Origin: Caulobacter vibrioides OR37
Lineage (GTDB): Bacteria > Pseudomonadota > Alphaproteobacteria > Caulobacterales > Caulobacteraceae
Direction of reading: 5' to 3'
Length of the DNA stretch: 64,000 nt
Assembly (NCBI RefSeq): GCF_000372645.1
Contig: NZ_APMP01000001.1
Span: 310,001 to 374,000, forward strand
The first letter of the stretch is position 1; each line of letters begins with the position of its first letter. Shown piece after piece: positions 35,671-44,943 of the stretch. The notes under the pieces are model-generated. The model saw only the letters and a list, made by a program, of their open reading frames with translations, was not told where the DNA came from and did not search any database. The position numbers were made by a program, and so were the translations under genes.

Positions 35671-35719
35671 ACCGCCAGCCCTAACGGTTGCGCCGCGAAG
35701 CGTCAATTGTGGAGCTGAC

Positions 35720-36238
35720 ATGACCGCGACCCTGGTTCTGGGCGGGGCCCGCTCGGGCAAGAGCGCCTTCGCCCAGCGGGCGGCCGAAGGCGCGGCGATC
35801 GGCGCGCGTCCGGTTCTGATCGCGACGGGCCAGGCCTTCGACGACGAGATGGCGGAGCGGATCGCGCGTCACCAAGCCGACCGAGGCGATTCGTGGATGA
35901 CCGTGGAGGCGCCGCTCGACCTGTCCGCGGCCCTGGCCGCCCTCCCCGCCGACGGCGTGGCCGTGGTGGATTGCCTGACGCTTTGGCTGTCGAACCTGAT
36001 GCTCGCCGACCAGGATGTCGCCGCAGCGACGGCGGATTTGCTCGACGTGGTCTTCGCTTGCGAGGCAAGGCTCTGGCTGGTCAGCAACGAGGTCGGTCTG
36101 GGCATCGTCCCCGAGACGCCTTTGGGTCGCCGCTTTCGCGACGAGGCCGGGCGATTGCATCAAGATTTGGCGCGCGCGGTCGACGAAGTCTTCTTCATCG
36201 CGGCGGGGCTGCCCCTTCGCCTGAAGCCGGCCGCTTAG
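35720..36238 (+). CDS. cobU: bifunctional adenosylcobinamide kinase / adenosylcobinamide-phosphate guanylyltransferase
   Basis: The 172-residue enzyme (CobU/CobP) phosphorylates adenosylcobinamide and then adds GMP, giving adenosylcobinamide-GDP for CobS. The P-loop LVLGGARSGKSAFAQ is at the N-terminus, followed by VDCLTLWLSNLM and NEVGLGIVPETPLGRRFRD. GGAG lies 6-7 nt before the ATG. The gene is divergent from the riboswitch, with only about 50 bp between its start and the aptamer, so the promoter of the btuB operon must lie in this gap or inside cobU. Confidence 0.95.
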   Translation: MTATLVLGGARSGKSAFAQRAAEGAAIGARPVLIATGQAFDDEMAERIARHQADRGDSWMTVEAPLDLSAALAALPADGVAVVDCLTLWLSNLMLADQDVAAATADLLDVVFACEARLWLVSNEVGLGIVPETPLGRRFRDEAGRLHQDLARAVDEVFFIAAGLPLRLKPAA

Positions 36239-36358
36239 GCCGCGTCGAGGCGCAAGCGCGGTGGAAAGAGGCTGGCGCTCGACGCGAAAGGCTCGCACAC
36301 TCGTTTGAAACAGCCGTCGAACATCAGTGCGTTCCAAGCGGCCAGGGAGGAGTAAGCC

Positions 36359-37756
36359 ATGACCGACCGACGCCCCTCGTGGGCCTTGGCCGCCTTCGCG
36401 ACCCCGTGCATTCCGATCGCCGCGATGGGCCTGCCGCTGGTGGTCTACCTCCCGGAGTTCTACGTCAGCTCGCTGGGTCTTTCGCTGAGCGCTGTGGGCG
36501 CTGCGTTCCTGGTGGTCAAGCTGGTCGACATCTTCTTCGACCCCATCCTCGGCGGAATGATGGACCGCACGCGGACAAGGCTGGGGCGTTTTCGTCCCTG
36601 GCTGATCGCGGGCACGCCGGTCATCGTCGCGGGATCCTATTTCCTGTTCATGGCCCAGCCCGGCGTCGGCCCCGTCTATCTGTGGTTTTGGCTGGTCGTG
36701 GTCTATGGCGGCTACTCGATGGTGGTGCTGTCCCAGACCGCCTGGGGCGCGGTGCTATCCAGCGACTATCAGCAACGCTCGCGGGTCTATGGCTGGTGGC
36801 AGGCGGGCAATGTGGTCGGGATGATCCTGGTCCTCTGCCTTCCGCCCATCGTCACCGGGGTCTTCAAGGGCGATCATCTGGCCAGCGTCCAGGCCATGGG
36901 CTGGTTCGTCGTCATCCTGGCCCCGCTCAGCACCCTGCTGGCCACCACCCTGGTCGGCGAGCCCGAAGCGCCCAAGGTGGTTCACAAGGCCGGCCTGCGA
37001 GAATACGCGGCGCTGTTCAAGCGTCCGTCGGTGCGCCTGCTGCTGACCGCCGACATCCTGATGGGGCTGGCCCCTGGCATCGCCGGCTCGCTGTTCATCT
37101 TCTTCTTCGAACGCATCAAACACCTGGACAAGACCCAGTCCGGAGTCCTGCTTCTGGTCTATTTCGTGGCCGCCCTGGCCGGCGCTCCCATCTGGCCGTT
37201 CCTGGCCAAGCGTCTGGGTAAGCACCGGGCGCTCTCGGTCGCCGCTATCGCCTATGCCGTGTTCCAGATCGCGGCGGCGATGACCCCCACCGGGTTTACC
37301 TGGATCGGAACCTTGTCCCTGATCCTGTCGGGCCTGCCCTATTCCGCCGCGCCGCTGCTGGTCCGCTCGATGATGGCCGACATCGGCGACGAGGAACGCC
37401 TCGCCAGCGGGGCGGACCGCACCGGATTGCTGTACGCCATCGTCAGCGGCGCGATGAAGCTGGGTTATGCCCTGGCCGTGGGGGTGTTCATCGTCCTCTC
37501 GTGGATGGGCTTCGATCCAAAGGCGCCGACCGCCTCCGGTGACGCGGCCTTGATCGGTCTGTTTGCTTTCCTGCCCGCCGGGCTGGGCCTGCTGGTCTCG
37601 GTCGTCATGCTGCGCTATCCGCTGGATGCTCAACGCCTCGCCGAGATTCAGCGCCAACTGGCGGCGCGGGACGCGGTGACGGTCCAGACCCCGCCCGCAG
37701 CCGAACCGGACCCGAATGTCTCAGTCCTCCCCGTCGACATCGCCCCCGCCAAGTGA
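36359..37756 (+). CDS. GPH-family sugar:cation symporter
   Basis: The 465-residue, twelve-helix carrier matches the glycoside-pentoside-hexuronide family: DIFFDPILGGMMDRTRTRLGRFRPW after helix 2 (with the conserved Asp and RTRLGRFRPW loop) and YSAAPLLVRSMMADIGDEER in the second half. It would import a sugar or glycoside with a cation. GGGAGGAG precedes the ATG. Its last 41 bases overlap mazG in another frame. No catabolic genes adjoin it, so the substrate is open. Confidence 0.88.
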   Translation: MTDRRPSWALAAFATPCIPIAAMGLPLVVYLPEFYVSSLGLSLSAVGAAFLVVKLVDIFFDPILGGMMDRTRTRLGRFRPWLIAGTPVIVAGSYFLFMAQPGVGPVYLWFWLVVVYGGYSMVVLSQTAWGAVLSSDYQQRSRVYGWWQAGNVVGMILVLCLPPIVTGVFKGDHLASVQAMGWFVVILAPLSTLLATTLVGEPEAPKVVHKAGLREYAALFKRPSVRLLLTADILMGLAPGIAGSLFIFFFERIKHLDKTQSGVLLLVYFVAALAGAPIWPFLAKRLGKHRALSVAAIAYAVFQIAAAMTPTGFTWIGTLSLILSGLPYSAAPLLVRSMMADIGDEERLASGADRTGLLYAIVSGAMKLGYALAVGVFIVLSWMGFDPKAPTASGDAALIGLFAFLPAGLGLLVSVVMLRYPLDAQRLAEIQRQLAARDAVTVQTPPAAEPDPNVSVLPVDIAPAK

Positions 37757-38546
37757 AGATCAGCATCCGATCTTCCGCCTGATCCAGATCATGGATCGCC
37801 TCCGCGATCCGGAGCGCGGCTGTCCGTGGGACTTGGAACAGACTTTCGCGACGATCGCGCCCTACACGGTGGAGGAGGCCTATGAGGTCGCCGACGCCAT
37901 CGAACGCAACGATCTGGCGGATCTGAAGGAGGAACTGGGCGACCTGCTGCTTCAGGTCGTCTTCCATTCCCGGATGGCCCAGGAACAGGGCGCGTTCGAC
38001 ATCCAGGACGTCGCCGCGGCCATTTCCGACAAGATGATCCGCCGGCATCCGCATGTGTTCGGCGATCACGCCTACGAAAACCTTTCGGCCCAGGTCGAGG
38101 GCTGGGAAGCGCTGAAGGCCCAGGAACGCAAGGCCAAGGCCAAAACCGGCGTTCTGGACGACGTACCGACGGGCTTGCCCGCCCTCACCCGCGCCGTGAA
38201 GCTGACCAAGCGCGCCGCCCGCGTCGGCTTCGATTGGCCCTCGACCACCGAGGTGATGGCCAAGCTGCGCGAGGAGACCGAGGAGCTGCGGGTCGAGATC
38301 GAGGCCGGCGACGCGGCCAAGGCCCGCGAGGAGCTGGGCGACATCCTGTTCGTCTGCGCCAACCTGGCTCGCAAGCTGGATGTCGATCCCGAGGACGCCC
38401 TGCGCGCGACCAACGCGAAGTTCACCCGACGGTTCGCCTTCATCGAGGCGGCGCTGGCTCGGCGCGGCAAGACGCCTGACCAGTCCGACCTCGCCGAGAT
38501 GGACGCCCTCTGGAACGACGCCAAGGCGACCGAGAAGGCGGGATGA
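37716..38546 (+). CDS. mazG: nucleoside triphosphate pyrophosphohydrolase
   Basis: The 276-residue protein has two MazG repeats. The first shows GCPWDLEQTFATIAPYTVEE with the metal-binding EELGDLLLQVVFH; the second has LREETEELRVEI and EELGDILFVCANLAR. It hydrolyses NTPs/dNTPs to monophosphates and pyrophosphate, a housecleaning and stress role. Start at 37716 lies inside the end of the symporter gene. The next in-frame ATG (37791) would cut into the conserved domain, so the overlap is probably real. Confidence 0.92.
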   Translation: MSQSSPSTSPPPSEDQHPIFRLIQIMDRLRDPERGCPWDLEQTFATIAPYTVEEAYEVADAIERNDLADLKEELGDLLLQVVFHSRMAQEQGAFDIQDVAAAISDKMIRRHPHVFGDHAYENLSAQVEGWEALKAQERKAKAKTGVLDDVPTGLPALTRAVKLTKRAARVGFDWPSTTEVMAKLREETEELRVEIEAGDAAKAREELGDILFVCANLARKLDVDPEDALRATNAKFTRRFAFIEAALARRGKTPDQSDLAEMDALWNDAKATEKAG

Positions 38547-38574
38547 CCCGTAACTGAGACGTGAGGACAGCGGC

Positions 38575-38594
38575 CTTGGCCTCCCTGGGCCAAG
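38575..38594. terminator. hairpin between convergent mazG and hflX
   Basis: CTTGGCC (38575-38581) and GGCCAAG (38588-38594) form a perfect 7-bp stem with a 6-nt loop in the 59-bp gap between convergent genes. There is no strong T run on either strand, so it is at best a weak bidirectional terminator. Confidence 0.35.
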
Positions 38595-38605
38595 TTCATG
38601 GCATG

Positions 38606-39946
38606 TTATTCGGCGGCGGCCTTGACCACGGCGTCGGGGAACTGGCGCTCGAACCGGCCCAAGGCTTGGCCATCCAACCGCGCCATCAGCACCACGTCGC
38701 CGTCCGGGCCGTCATAGCGGCTCAGCACCCGGCCGTTGCGGTAGATCCAGGCCAAGGCCTGACCTTCATGCACGCCCAGCGACACCTCGACCGGCGGGGA
38801 GTCGTCGATCAGCCCGCCGATCCGGCGCAAAAGCGCCTCGCAGCCTTCTCCCGTCACGGCCGAGACCGCGGACGCGCCGTTGCGGCGCGCCTGGCCCTCG
38901 ATGATCTCGCGGTCGTCCTCGGTCAGCAGGTCGACCTTGTTCCAGACCTCGATGACCGTCTTGCCTTCGTCGAGGGTGACGCCCAGCTCTGACAGCACCG
39001 TCTCGACGTCCCGGGCCTGGGCCTCGCTGTCGGGGTTGGCCACGTCGCGGACGTGCAGCACGACGTCGGCCTCCTGCACCTCCTCCAGGGTGGCGCGGAA
39101 CGCCTCGACCAGCTCGTGCGGCAGGTCGGAGATGAAGCCCACGGTGTCCGACATGATCGCCGGCCGTCCGTCGGGCAGCTTCACCGTGCGCAAGGTCGGG
39201 TCCAGGGTCGCGAACAGCATGTCCTTAGCCAGAACATCGGCCTCGGTCAGGCGGTTGAACAGCGTGGACTTGCCGGCGTTGGTGTAGCCGACCAAGGCGA
39301 CCGTCGGATACGGAACCTTCTTGCGGGCGCTGCGGTGCAGGGTCCGCGTGCGGCGCACCTCTTCGAGCTCTTTCTTGAGCTTGATGATCGTCCCGGCGAT
39401 CAGGCGGCGGTCGATTTCGATCTGAGTTTCGCCGGGACCGCCGGTCGAGCCCGTGCCGCCGCGCTGCCGCTCCAGGTGGGTCCAGGTGCGGACCAGGCGC
39501 GAGCGCTCGTATTCGAGCCGGGCCAGCTCGACCTGCAGGCGGCCTTCCCGCGTGCGGGCGCGACGGGCGAAGATCTCGAGGATCAGCCCGGTGCGGTCCA
39601 CGACCTTGACCTCCAGCGCCTTTTCGAGATTGCGCTGCTGGATCGGCGTCAACTGATCGTCGAAGACGGCGACGTCGATATGCTCGACCTCGCAGATCGC
39701 CGCGAACTCTTCGACCTTGCCCTTGCCGAACAGGGTCGCCGGGGTGACGACGCGCAGCGGCGCGACCATGGTCTCGACGACCTCGAGATCAAGCGCGATC
39801 GCAAGACCGACGGCTTCCTCGAGCCGGGCGTTGGGATCCCGAGCTTCTAGGGCCGCCTGGCCTCTCAGTTGCCGCGCCGGATGGATGACAAGCGCCTTCA
39901 GGATCGGCGCGGCGTGGTCGATCGACCGGGATGGGGATTTGGACAA
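38606..39946 (-). CDS. hflX: ribosome-associated GTPase HflX
   Basis: The 446-residue protein has the HflX N-terminal domain (VVTPATLFGKGKVEEFA, VFDDQLTPIQQRNLE), the glycine-rich linker GGTGSTGGPGETQIEIDRR and the G domain with G1 GYTNAGKST, G3 DTVGF and G4 NKVD. HflX splits stalled or heat-damaged ribosomes. The TTG start at 39946 is 11 bp after hfq, and no better start is available. Co-transcription with hfq is conserved across many proteobacteria. Confidence 0.95.
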   Translation of the reverse strand: MSKSPSRSIDHAAPILKALVIHPARQLRGQAALEARDPNARLEEAVGLAIALDLEVVETMVAPLRVVTPATLFGKGKVEEFAAICEVEHIDVAVFDDQLTPIQQRNLEKALEVKVVDRTGLILEIFARRARTREGRLQVELARLEYERSRLVRTWTHLERQRGGTGSTGGPGETQIEIDRRLIAGTIIKLKKELEEVRRTRTLHRSARKKVPYPTVALVGYTNAGKSTLFNRLTEADVLAKDMLFATLDPTLRTVKLPDGRPAIMSDTVGFISDLPHELVEAFRATLEEVQEADVVLHVRDVANPDSEAQARDVETVLSELGVTLDEGKTVIEVWNKVDLLTEDDREIIEGQARRNGASAVSAVTGEGCEALLRRIGGLIDDSPPVEVSLGVHEGQALAWIYRNGRVLSRYDGPDGDVVLMARLDGQALGRFERQFPDAVVKAAAE

Positions 39947-39957
39947 GCGTCTCTAGA

Positions 39958-40206
39958 TCAGTCGTCGGAGTCGGCGCTGGGCTCGTACAGCTGGACGGGC
40001 TGGGCCGGCATGATGGTGGAAATGGCGTGCTTGTAGACCAGTTGCGACTGGCCGTCGCGACGCAGAAGGACGCAGAAATTGTCGAACCAGCTGACCACGC
40101 CTTGCAGCTTGACGCCGTTGACGAGGAAGATGGTGAGCGGCGTCTTCGACTTGCGCACGCTGTTCAGGAAGGTGTCCTGAAGGTTTTGTTTCTTTTCGGT
40201 CGACAT
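39958..40206 (-). CDS. hfq: RNA chaperone Hfq
   Basis: The 82-residue protein is full-length for an alphaproteobacterial Hfq. Sm1 ([20 protein letters not shown]) and Sm2 ([14 protein letters not shown]) with the KH motif are intact; the acidic tail is short. It binds sRNAs and mRNAs as a hexamer. A 156-bp gap separates it from dat upstream, leaving room for its own promoter. hflX follows. Confidence 0.97.
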   Translation of the reverse strand: MSTEKKQNLQDTFLNSVRKSKTPLTIFLVNGVKLQGVVSWFDNFCVLLRRDGQSQLVYKHAISTIMPAQPVQLYEPSADSDD

Positions 40207-40362
40207 CGGGGGTTCCCCTCTCGTTGTTCACGGAGGGCAATACGCCCCCCACACAAACACGGCCATGCTAGAGGATTTTCCGCCGAAAGCGACACGGCCT
40301 CGGCGAAAAATTCCACATGGTCGCCCGGTCCGAAGCGCGCCTGACTGGAATTCGCTCCGACC

Positions 40363-41226
40363 TCAGACGGCTTTTTCTCGCGCGCGCTCAATATAGAGAC
40401 GCCGAAGCCGGCTCGCCACCTCGCCCGGCTTCCCGTCCCCCAACTTAACGCCATCGATCTGCACGATCGGGGTGATCAGGGACCCGGCGCCTGAGATGAA
40501 GGCCTCCTTGGCCTGCTGCGCCTCGGCGATCGTGAAGGGCTTTTCGCTGAACGGCACGCCGCTTTCGCGGATCACCTCCAGCAGGGTCGAGCGCGTCACG
40601 CCCCTCAGGATGTTGGCGTTTGTGTCGCGGGTGCGCAGCACGCCGTCGGCGTCGACGATCCAGGCGTTCGAGGACGCGCCCTCGGTCACCAGGCCCATGT
40701 CGTCGACGAACCACGCCTCGACGGCGCCGCGTTCGCGCGCGGCCTGCTTGGCGAGCGCGTTGGGCAGAAGGCCGATCGACTTGATGTCGCAACGCGCCCA
40801 ACGGGTCTCCGGAACCGAGATCACCGAGGCGCCGACCAAGGCCTTGGCGTCGGCGGCGGCGCGATCGACGGACTTGGCGGTGATCACCACGGCGGGCGGG
40901 ACGGGCGGGTTCGGGAAGGCGTGGTCGCGCCTGGCCACGCCGCGGGTGACCTGCAGGTAGCATAGGCCATTGCGGACCTTGTTGCGCCGGACGGCTTCGC
41001 GCAGCACGAGCAGTAGCGAGGCCTCGGTCATCGGATGGGCGATGCGCAGTTCGTCCAGACTGCGCCACAGCCGCTTGAAGTGCCCCTCCGCGTCGGCCAG
41101 CTTGCCGTTCATCACGGCCCAGACCTCGTAGACGCCGTCGGCCAGCTGATACCCGCGATCCTCGATATGAACGGCGGCCTCGCCGTGACGCACGAACCGG
41201 CCGTTCACATAGGCAAAACGCGACAT
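40363..41226 (-). CDS. dat: D-amino-acid transaminase (class IV)
   Basis: The 287-residue PLP enzyme of fold type IV has VNGRFVRHGEAAVHIEDRGYQ at the start (cited as VNGRFVRHGE plus AAVHIEDRGYQ), YLQVTRGVARRDHAFP, the PLP lysine in CDIKSIGLLPNALAKQ and the cofactor-binding EGASSNAWIV. It interconverts D-alanine and D-glutamate for the cell wall. Its start codon is immediately next to the ntrX stop (no gap). A D-alanine aminotransferase-like gene between ntrX and hfq is also known in rhizobia. Confidence 0.9.
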   Translation of the reverse strand: MSRFAYVNGRFVRHGEAAVHIEDRGYQLADGVYEVWAVMNGKLADAEGHFKRLWRSLDELRIAHPMTEASLLLVLREAVRRNKVRNGLCYLQVTRGVARRDHAFPNPPVPPAVVITAKSVDRAAADAKALVGASVISVPETRWARCDIKSIGLLPNALAKQAARERGAVEAWFVDDMGLVTEGASSNAWIVDADGVLRTRDTNANILRGVTRSTLLEVIRESGVPFSEKPFTIAEAQQAKEAFISGAGSLITPIVQIDGVKLGDGKPGEVASRLRRLYIERAREKAV

Positions 41227-42615
41227 CTACTCTTCCTCTTCCGCTCGGGCGCCGGCGACGCCCAGGGATTTCAGCTTTCTATGCAACGCCGAGCGCTCCA
41301 TGCCGATGAAGTTGGCGGTGCGCGAGATATTGCCGCCGAACCGCAGGATCTGCGCGTTCAGATACTCGCGCTCGAACAGCTCACGCGCCTCGCGCAGCGG
41401 CAGGGCGATGATCCGTTCGGCTCCGATCGCGCCGGCGTTGCCAGCGCTGGGCTGGTCGGCCCCGGACAGCATCTCGGCGGTGATCACCTCGCCCGGCTCG
41501 CCCGAGGCCAGGATCAGCATCCGCTCGACGTTGTTGCGCAGCTGGCGGACATTGCCGGGCCAGGTCTGCACCTGCAGCGTCGCCAACGCGTCCTCGCCCA
41601 GGCGGCGGCGCGGCAGGCCGGTCGCTTCGCTGATCCGCTCGACGAAGTAGTTGATCAGCTCCGGAATGTCCTCGCGGCGCTCCGCCAGGCCCGGGACGCG
41701 CACGGGCACCACGTTCAGGCGATGGAACAGGTCCTCGCGGAAGCGGCCCGCCGCGATCTCGTCGCGCAGGTCGCGGGAGCTGGACGAAATGACCCGCACG
41801 TCGACCTGGACGTCGCTGTCGCCGCCGACGCGGCGGAAGCGTTGCTCGACGAGAACCCGCAGGATGCGACCTTGCGTCTCGCGCGGCATGTCGGCGACTT
41901 CGTCGAGATACAGCGTGCCGCCGTGCGCCCGCTCGAACACGCCGATCTTGCGCGGCCGTCCGCCCTCGCCTTCCTCGCCGAACAGTTCGACATCCAGGCG
42001 CTCCGGCGCCATGCCGGCGGCGCTGACCGCCACGAACTCCTGGCGGGCGCGGGTGCTGGCCCCATGGATCAAGCGCGCGACCAACTCCTTGCCCGATCCT
42101 GGCGGCCCCGAGACGAGCACGCGGCTGTTGGCCGGCGCGACCTTGAGGATCAGTTGACGCAGCGCCTGGGCGGGGGCGGACTTGCCGATCAGGCCGTCCG
42201 GAGCCAGGGTCTGAGCCCGCAGTCGGCGGTTCTCGCGACGCAGGCCCGCCGCCTCCAGCGCGCGTTCGACGACCAGCAACAGGCGGTCCGACTTGAAGGG
42301 CTTTTCCAGGAACTCGTAGGCGCCGCGCTTGATGGCGCTGACGGCGGTTTCGATATTGCCGTGGCCCGAGATCATGATCACCGGCAGGTCCGCGTCCAGC
42401 GACTTGACCATATCCAGCAGTTCGAGGCCGTCCATGCCGCCGCCCTGCATCCAGATGTCCAGGACCAACAGAGCGGGCTTGCGGGCCCGAATGGCGGCCA
42501 GGGCCTGGTCGGAATCGGCGGCCGTGCGCACCGCGTAGCCTTCATCCTCCAGGATGCCGGCCACAAGTTCGCGGATGTCGGCCTCGTCATCCACCACAAG
42601 AACGTCGGCGCTCAT
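41227..42615 (-). CDS. ntrX: response regulator NtrX (AAA+ type, lacks GAFTGA)
   Basis: The 462-residue regulator has a receiver domain (VVDDEADIRE, phospho-Asp in LVLDIW), a central AAA+ domain with Walker A SGPPGSGKE and Walker B LYLDEVADMP, and a Fis-type helix-turn-helix at the C-terminus (GGNISRTANFIGMERSALHRKL). Where sigma-54 activators have ELFGxExGAFTGA, this reads ELFGEEGEGGRPRKIGVFE, so the sigma-54-contacting loop is missing. It overlaps ntrY by 4 nt. In alphaproteobacteria NtrX links nitrogen, redox and cell-envelope responses. Confidence 0.94.
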   Translation of the reverse strand: MSADVLVVDDEADIRELVAGILEDEGYAVRTAADSDQALAAIRARKPALLVLDIWMQGGGMDGLELLDMVKSLDADLPVIMISGHGNIETAVSAIKRGAYEFLEKPFKSDRLLLVVERALEAAGLRRENRRLRAQTLAPDGLIGKSAPAQALRQLILKVAPANSRVLVSGPPGSGKELVARLIHGASTRARQEFVAVSAAGMAPERLDVELFGEEGEGGRPRKIGVFERAHGGTLYLDEVADMPRETQGRILRVLVEQRFRRVGGDSDVQVDVRVISSSSRDLRDEIAAGRFREDLFHRLNVVPVRVPGLAERREDIPELINYFVERISEATGLPRRRLGEDALATLQVQTWPGNVRQLRNNVERMLILASGEPGEVITAEMLSGADQPSAGNAGAIGAERIIALPLREARELFEREYLNAQILRFGGNISRTANFIGMERSALHRKLKSLGVAGARAEEEE

Positions 42616-44873
42616 ATCATCTCCTCAACGCCACTCTGGTCCGTGACATGACTGGGCGTCGCGGCGGTCAGCCGCGCGGTCGCCGGAAATTTCAGGATCA
42701 CGCGCGCGCCGGGCGGTTCGCGCGCGTCGGTGAGGACCAGGCCGCCGCCGTGGTCCTCCATGATCCGCTTGACGATGGCCAGGCCCAGGCCCGTGCCCTT
42801 CTCGCGGGTGGTCACATAGGGTTCGGTCAGACGATCGCGGTCCTTGGCGGGGAGACCCACGCCGTTGTCCTCGATGATCACGCACAAATCCTCCGCGTCG
42901 GAGGTCAGGGTCGCGGTGATCCGGCCGCGCAAGTCCGGCTCGGCGAGGCGACGCGCGCCCACCGCCTCACCGGCGTTCTTCAGAACATTGGTCAGCACCT
43001 GGCCGATCATCCGCGCGTCGCTGGTGATCCAGATGTCCTCGCCGCCGGGCTCATCGAGCTTCACCTCGATCTCGACGTCCTGGAAACGCTGGGCGAATAC
43101 CGCCTGGCGCAACATCTCGGTCAGATTGGCCGCTTCAAAGCGCGGGGCCGGCATCCTGGCGAAGGATGAGAACTCGTCGACCATTCGACCGATATCGCCC
43201 ACCTGCCGGATGATGGTGTCGGTGCAACGGTCGAAGGTCTCCAGGTCGCTGGCGATTTCCTTGCGGTACTTGCGGCGTAGCCGTTCGGCCGAAAGCTGAA
43301 TGGGAGTCAGCGGGTTCTTGATCTCGTGCGCGATACGGCGCGCGACGTCCTTCCACGCGGCGTTGCGCTGGGCGGCGACCAGACGGGTGATGTCGTCGAA
43401 CGTCAGGACCAGGCCCTGCGCCACGTGGCCCGCCGCGCGCACCCGAAGACGGCGCGTCTCGCCGTCGCGATTCAGGTCGATCTCGACATCGGTTTCGGGA
43501 CGGCTCTCCGCCAAAGCGGTCATCACCGCTTCGAACTCGGGCGCCAGTTCGATGAGATCGACGCCGAGGGCGTGTTCCGGCAGGCCCAGCAAGGCGACCG
43601 CGCGGCGATTGACGGCGGAAACCTTGCCGCGCTCGTCCAGGCTGACCACGCCGGCGCTGACGCCGGACAGGACGGTTTCGATGAACTGGCGGCGGCTCTC
43701 GGCGTCCAGGCTGGCGGTTCGCAGCGCCGCCTGCTGGAGCTGAAGCTCGCTGGTCATCATGTTGAAGGCGTTCGACAGTGCGCGGATTTCCTCGGGGCCC
43801 GCGTCCGCGCCGACCCGCGCGTTGAGGTCGCCGCCGGAAACACGTCCGGCCGCCTCGACCAGATCGGCTACCGGGCCGGCGATCGAGTTGGCGGCCGCGA
43901 TGCCGACCCAGATGGCCGCCACCAGAACCAGCAACGCCGTTTCCAGATAGCTGAGGCCGAAGATCGCCTGAATTCGGCCCCGGCTGCGCTCGGCGTCCCG
44001 GTAGGCGACCAGGGCGTCCTGGGTTTCGATCAGGTGGGTCAGGATGCCCTTCTCGATCGGGCGGACCACATAGAGGTAGCCGTCCGGAAAGGCTTTCAGC
44101 TTGTAGAGCGCCCGGAAAAGGTCGGTCGAGATGAAGCGCTGGGCGCTGACCTCGCCGCCGTCCGTGCCTTCGTAACTCGAGGGCGGCGGCGCCAGGAACG
44201 GCGGCGCGTCCGGAGCTTCGGCGCGCGCCAGGATGCGGCCGTCGCGGTCAAGCACATAGGCGGCCGAAAAGCCGTTGTCCTCGGTTAGACCCGCCAGGAA
44301 GTGACCGAAGGCCACCGGCGATTGCGACAGCGCCGGCGCGGCCTGGTTGAGGCCGGTGGCCATCGGACCGATGTGCTCGGAGATATAGTTCTTCTGCTGC
44401 TCGACATAGGAGTTGGCCACCTTGGCCGAATTGCCGACCACGGTCTGGACGCGCTGGCTGAACCAGCCGTCCACGCCTCGGTTGACCAGCACGCCGAAGA
44501 ACAGCGCCACGATCACGGCCGGCGCCACGGCCGCCAGCGAGAACAGGCCCACGAAACGCAGGTGAAGGCGCGCGCCGGCGTCGCTGGCCCGGGCGTCGAT
44601 CAGATCGTAGAGGCGCAGGCCCACGACCGTGGCCACGCCCAGGATCAGGACCAGATTGAAGCCCAGCACCACCAGGATGACCGTGCTGGCCGTGCTGATC
44701 GAGTCGGTCCGGGGCGGCGAGGACGCCAGGGCGACGCCGGCGACGGTGAGAATCACCGCCAGGGCATAGCCGCCGCCGACCAGATAGCGCGACCGCAGAA
44801 GCTCCCGCCACCAGGCCCGGCTGAACCGGGTCGGCGGGTTCTCCGATCCCGTCGCGTAAGCCACTGAAGACAT
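42612..44873 (-). CDS. ntrY: sensor histidine kinase NtrY
   Basis: The 753-residue kinase has two to three N-terminal membrane helices, a periplasmic region, another helix near residue 300, a HAMP domain (AGPVADLVEAAGRVSGGDLNA in two parts: AGPVADLVEAA, GRVSGGDLNA), a PAS domain, and HisKA with the phospho-His in [14 protein letters not shown], then HATPase N box NVLKNAGEA and G box GTGLGLAI. It phosphorylates NtrX. ATG 44873 was preferred to a TTG at 44909. The ntrC stop lies 70 bp upstream. Confidence 0.93.
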   Translation of the reverse strand: MSSVAYATGSENPPTRFSRAWWRELLRSRYLVGGGYALAVILTVAGVALASSPPRTDSISTASTVILVVLGFNLVLILGVATVVGLRLYDLIDARASDAGARLHLRFVGLFSLAAVAPAVIVALFFGVLVNRGVDGWFSQRVQTVVGNSAKVANSYVEQQKNYISEHIGPMATGLNQAAPALSQSPVAFGHFLAGLTEDNGFSAAYVLDRDGRILARAEAPDAPPFLAPPPSSYEGTDGGEVSAQRFISTDLFRALYKLKAFPDGYLYVVRPIEKGILTHLIETQDALVAYRDAERSRGRIQAIFGLSYLETALLVLVAAIWVGIAAANSIAGPVADLVEAAGRVSGGDLNARVGADAGPEEIRALSNAFNMMTSELQLQQAALRTASLDAESRRQFIETVLSGVSAGVVSLDERGKVSAVNRRAVALLGLPEHALGVDLIELAPEFEAVMTALAESRPETDVEIDLNRDGETRRLRVRAAGHVAQGLVLTFDDITRLVAAQRNAAWKDVARRIAHEIKNPLTPIQLSAERLRRKYRKEIASDLETFDRCTDTIIRQVGDIGRMVDEFSSFARMPAPRFEAANLTEMLRQAVFAQRFQDVEIEVKLDEPGGEDIWITSDARMIGQVLTNVLKNAGEAVGARRLAEPDLRGRITATLTSDAEDLCVIIEDNGVGLPAKDRDRLTEPYVTTREKGTGLGLAIVKRIMEDHGGGLVLTDAREPPGARVILKFPATARLTAATPSHVTDQSGVEEMI

Positions 44874-44943
44874 CGTCGCGGAGTTTAGGAGCGTGTGTCC
44901 TAAATTCAACAGCTATGTGCCGCGAAAGCTTCAGCGGACGGCG

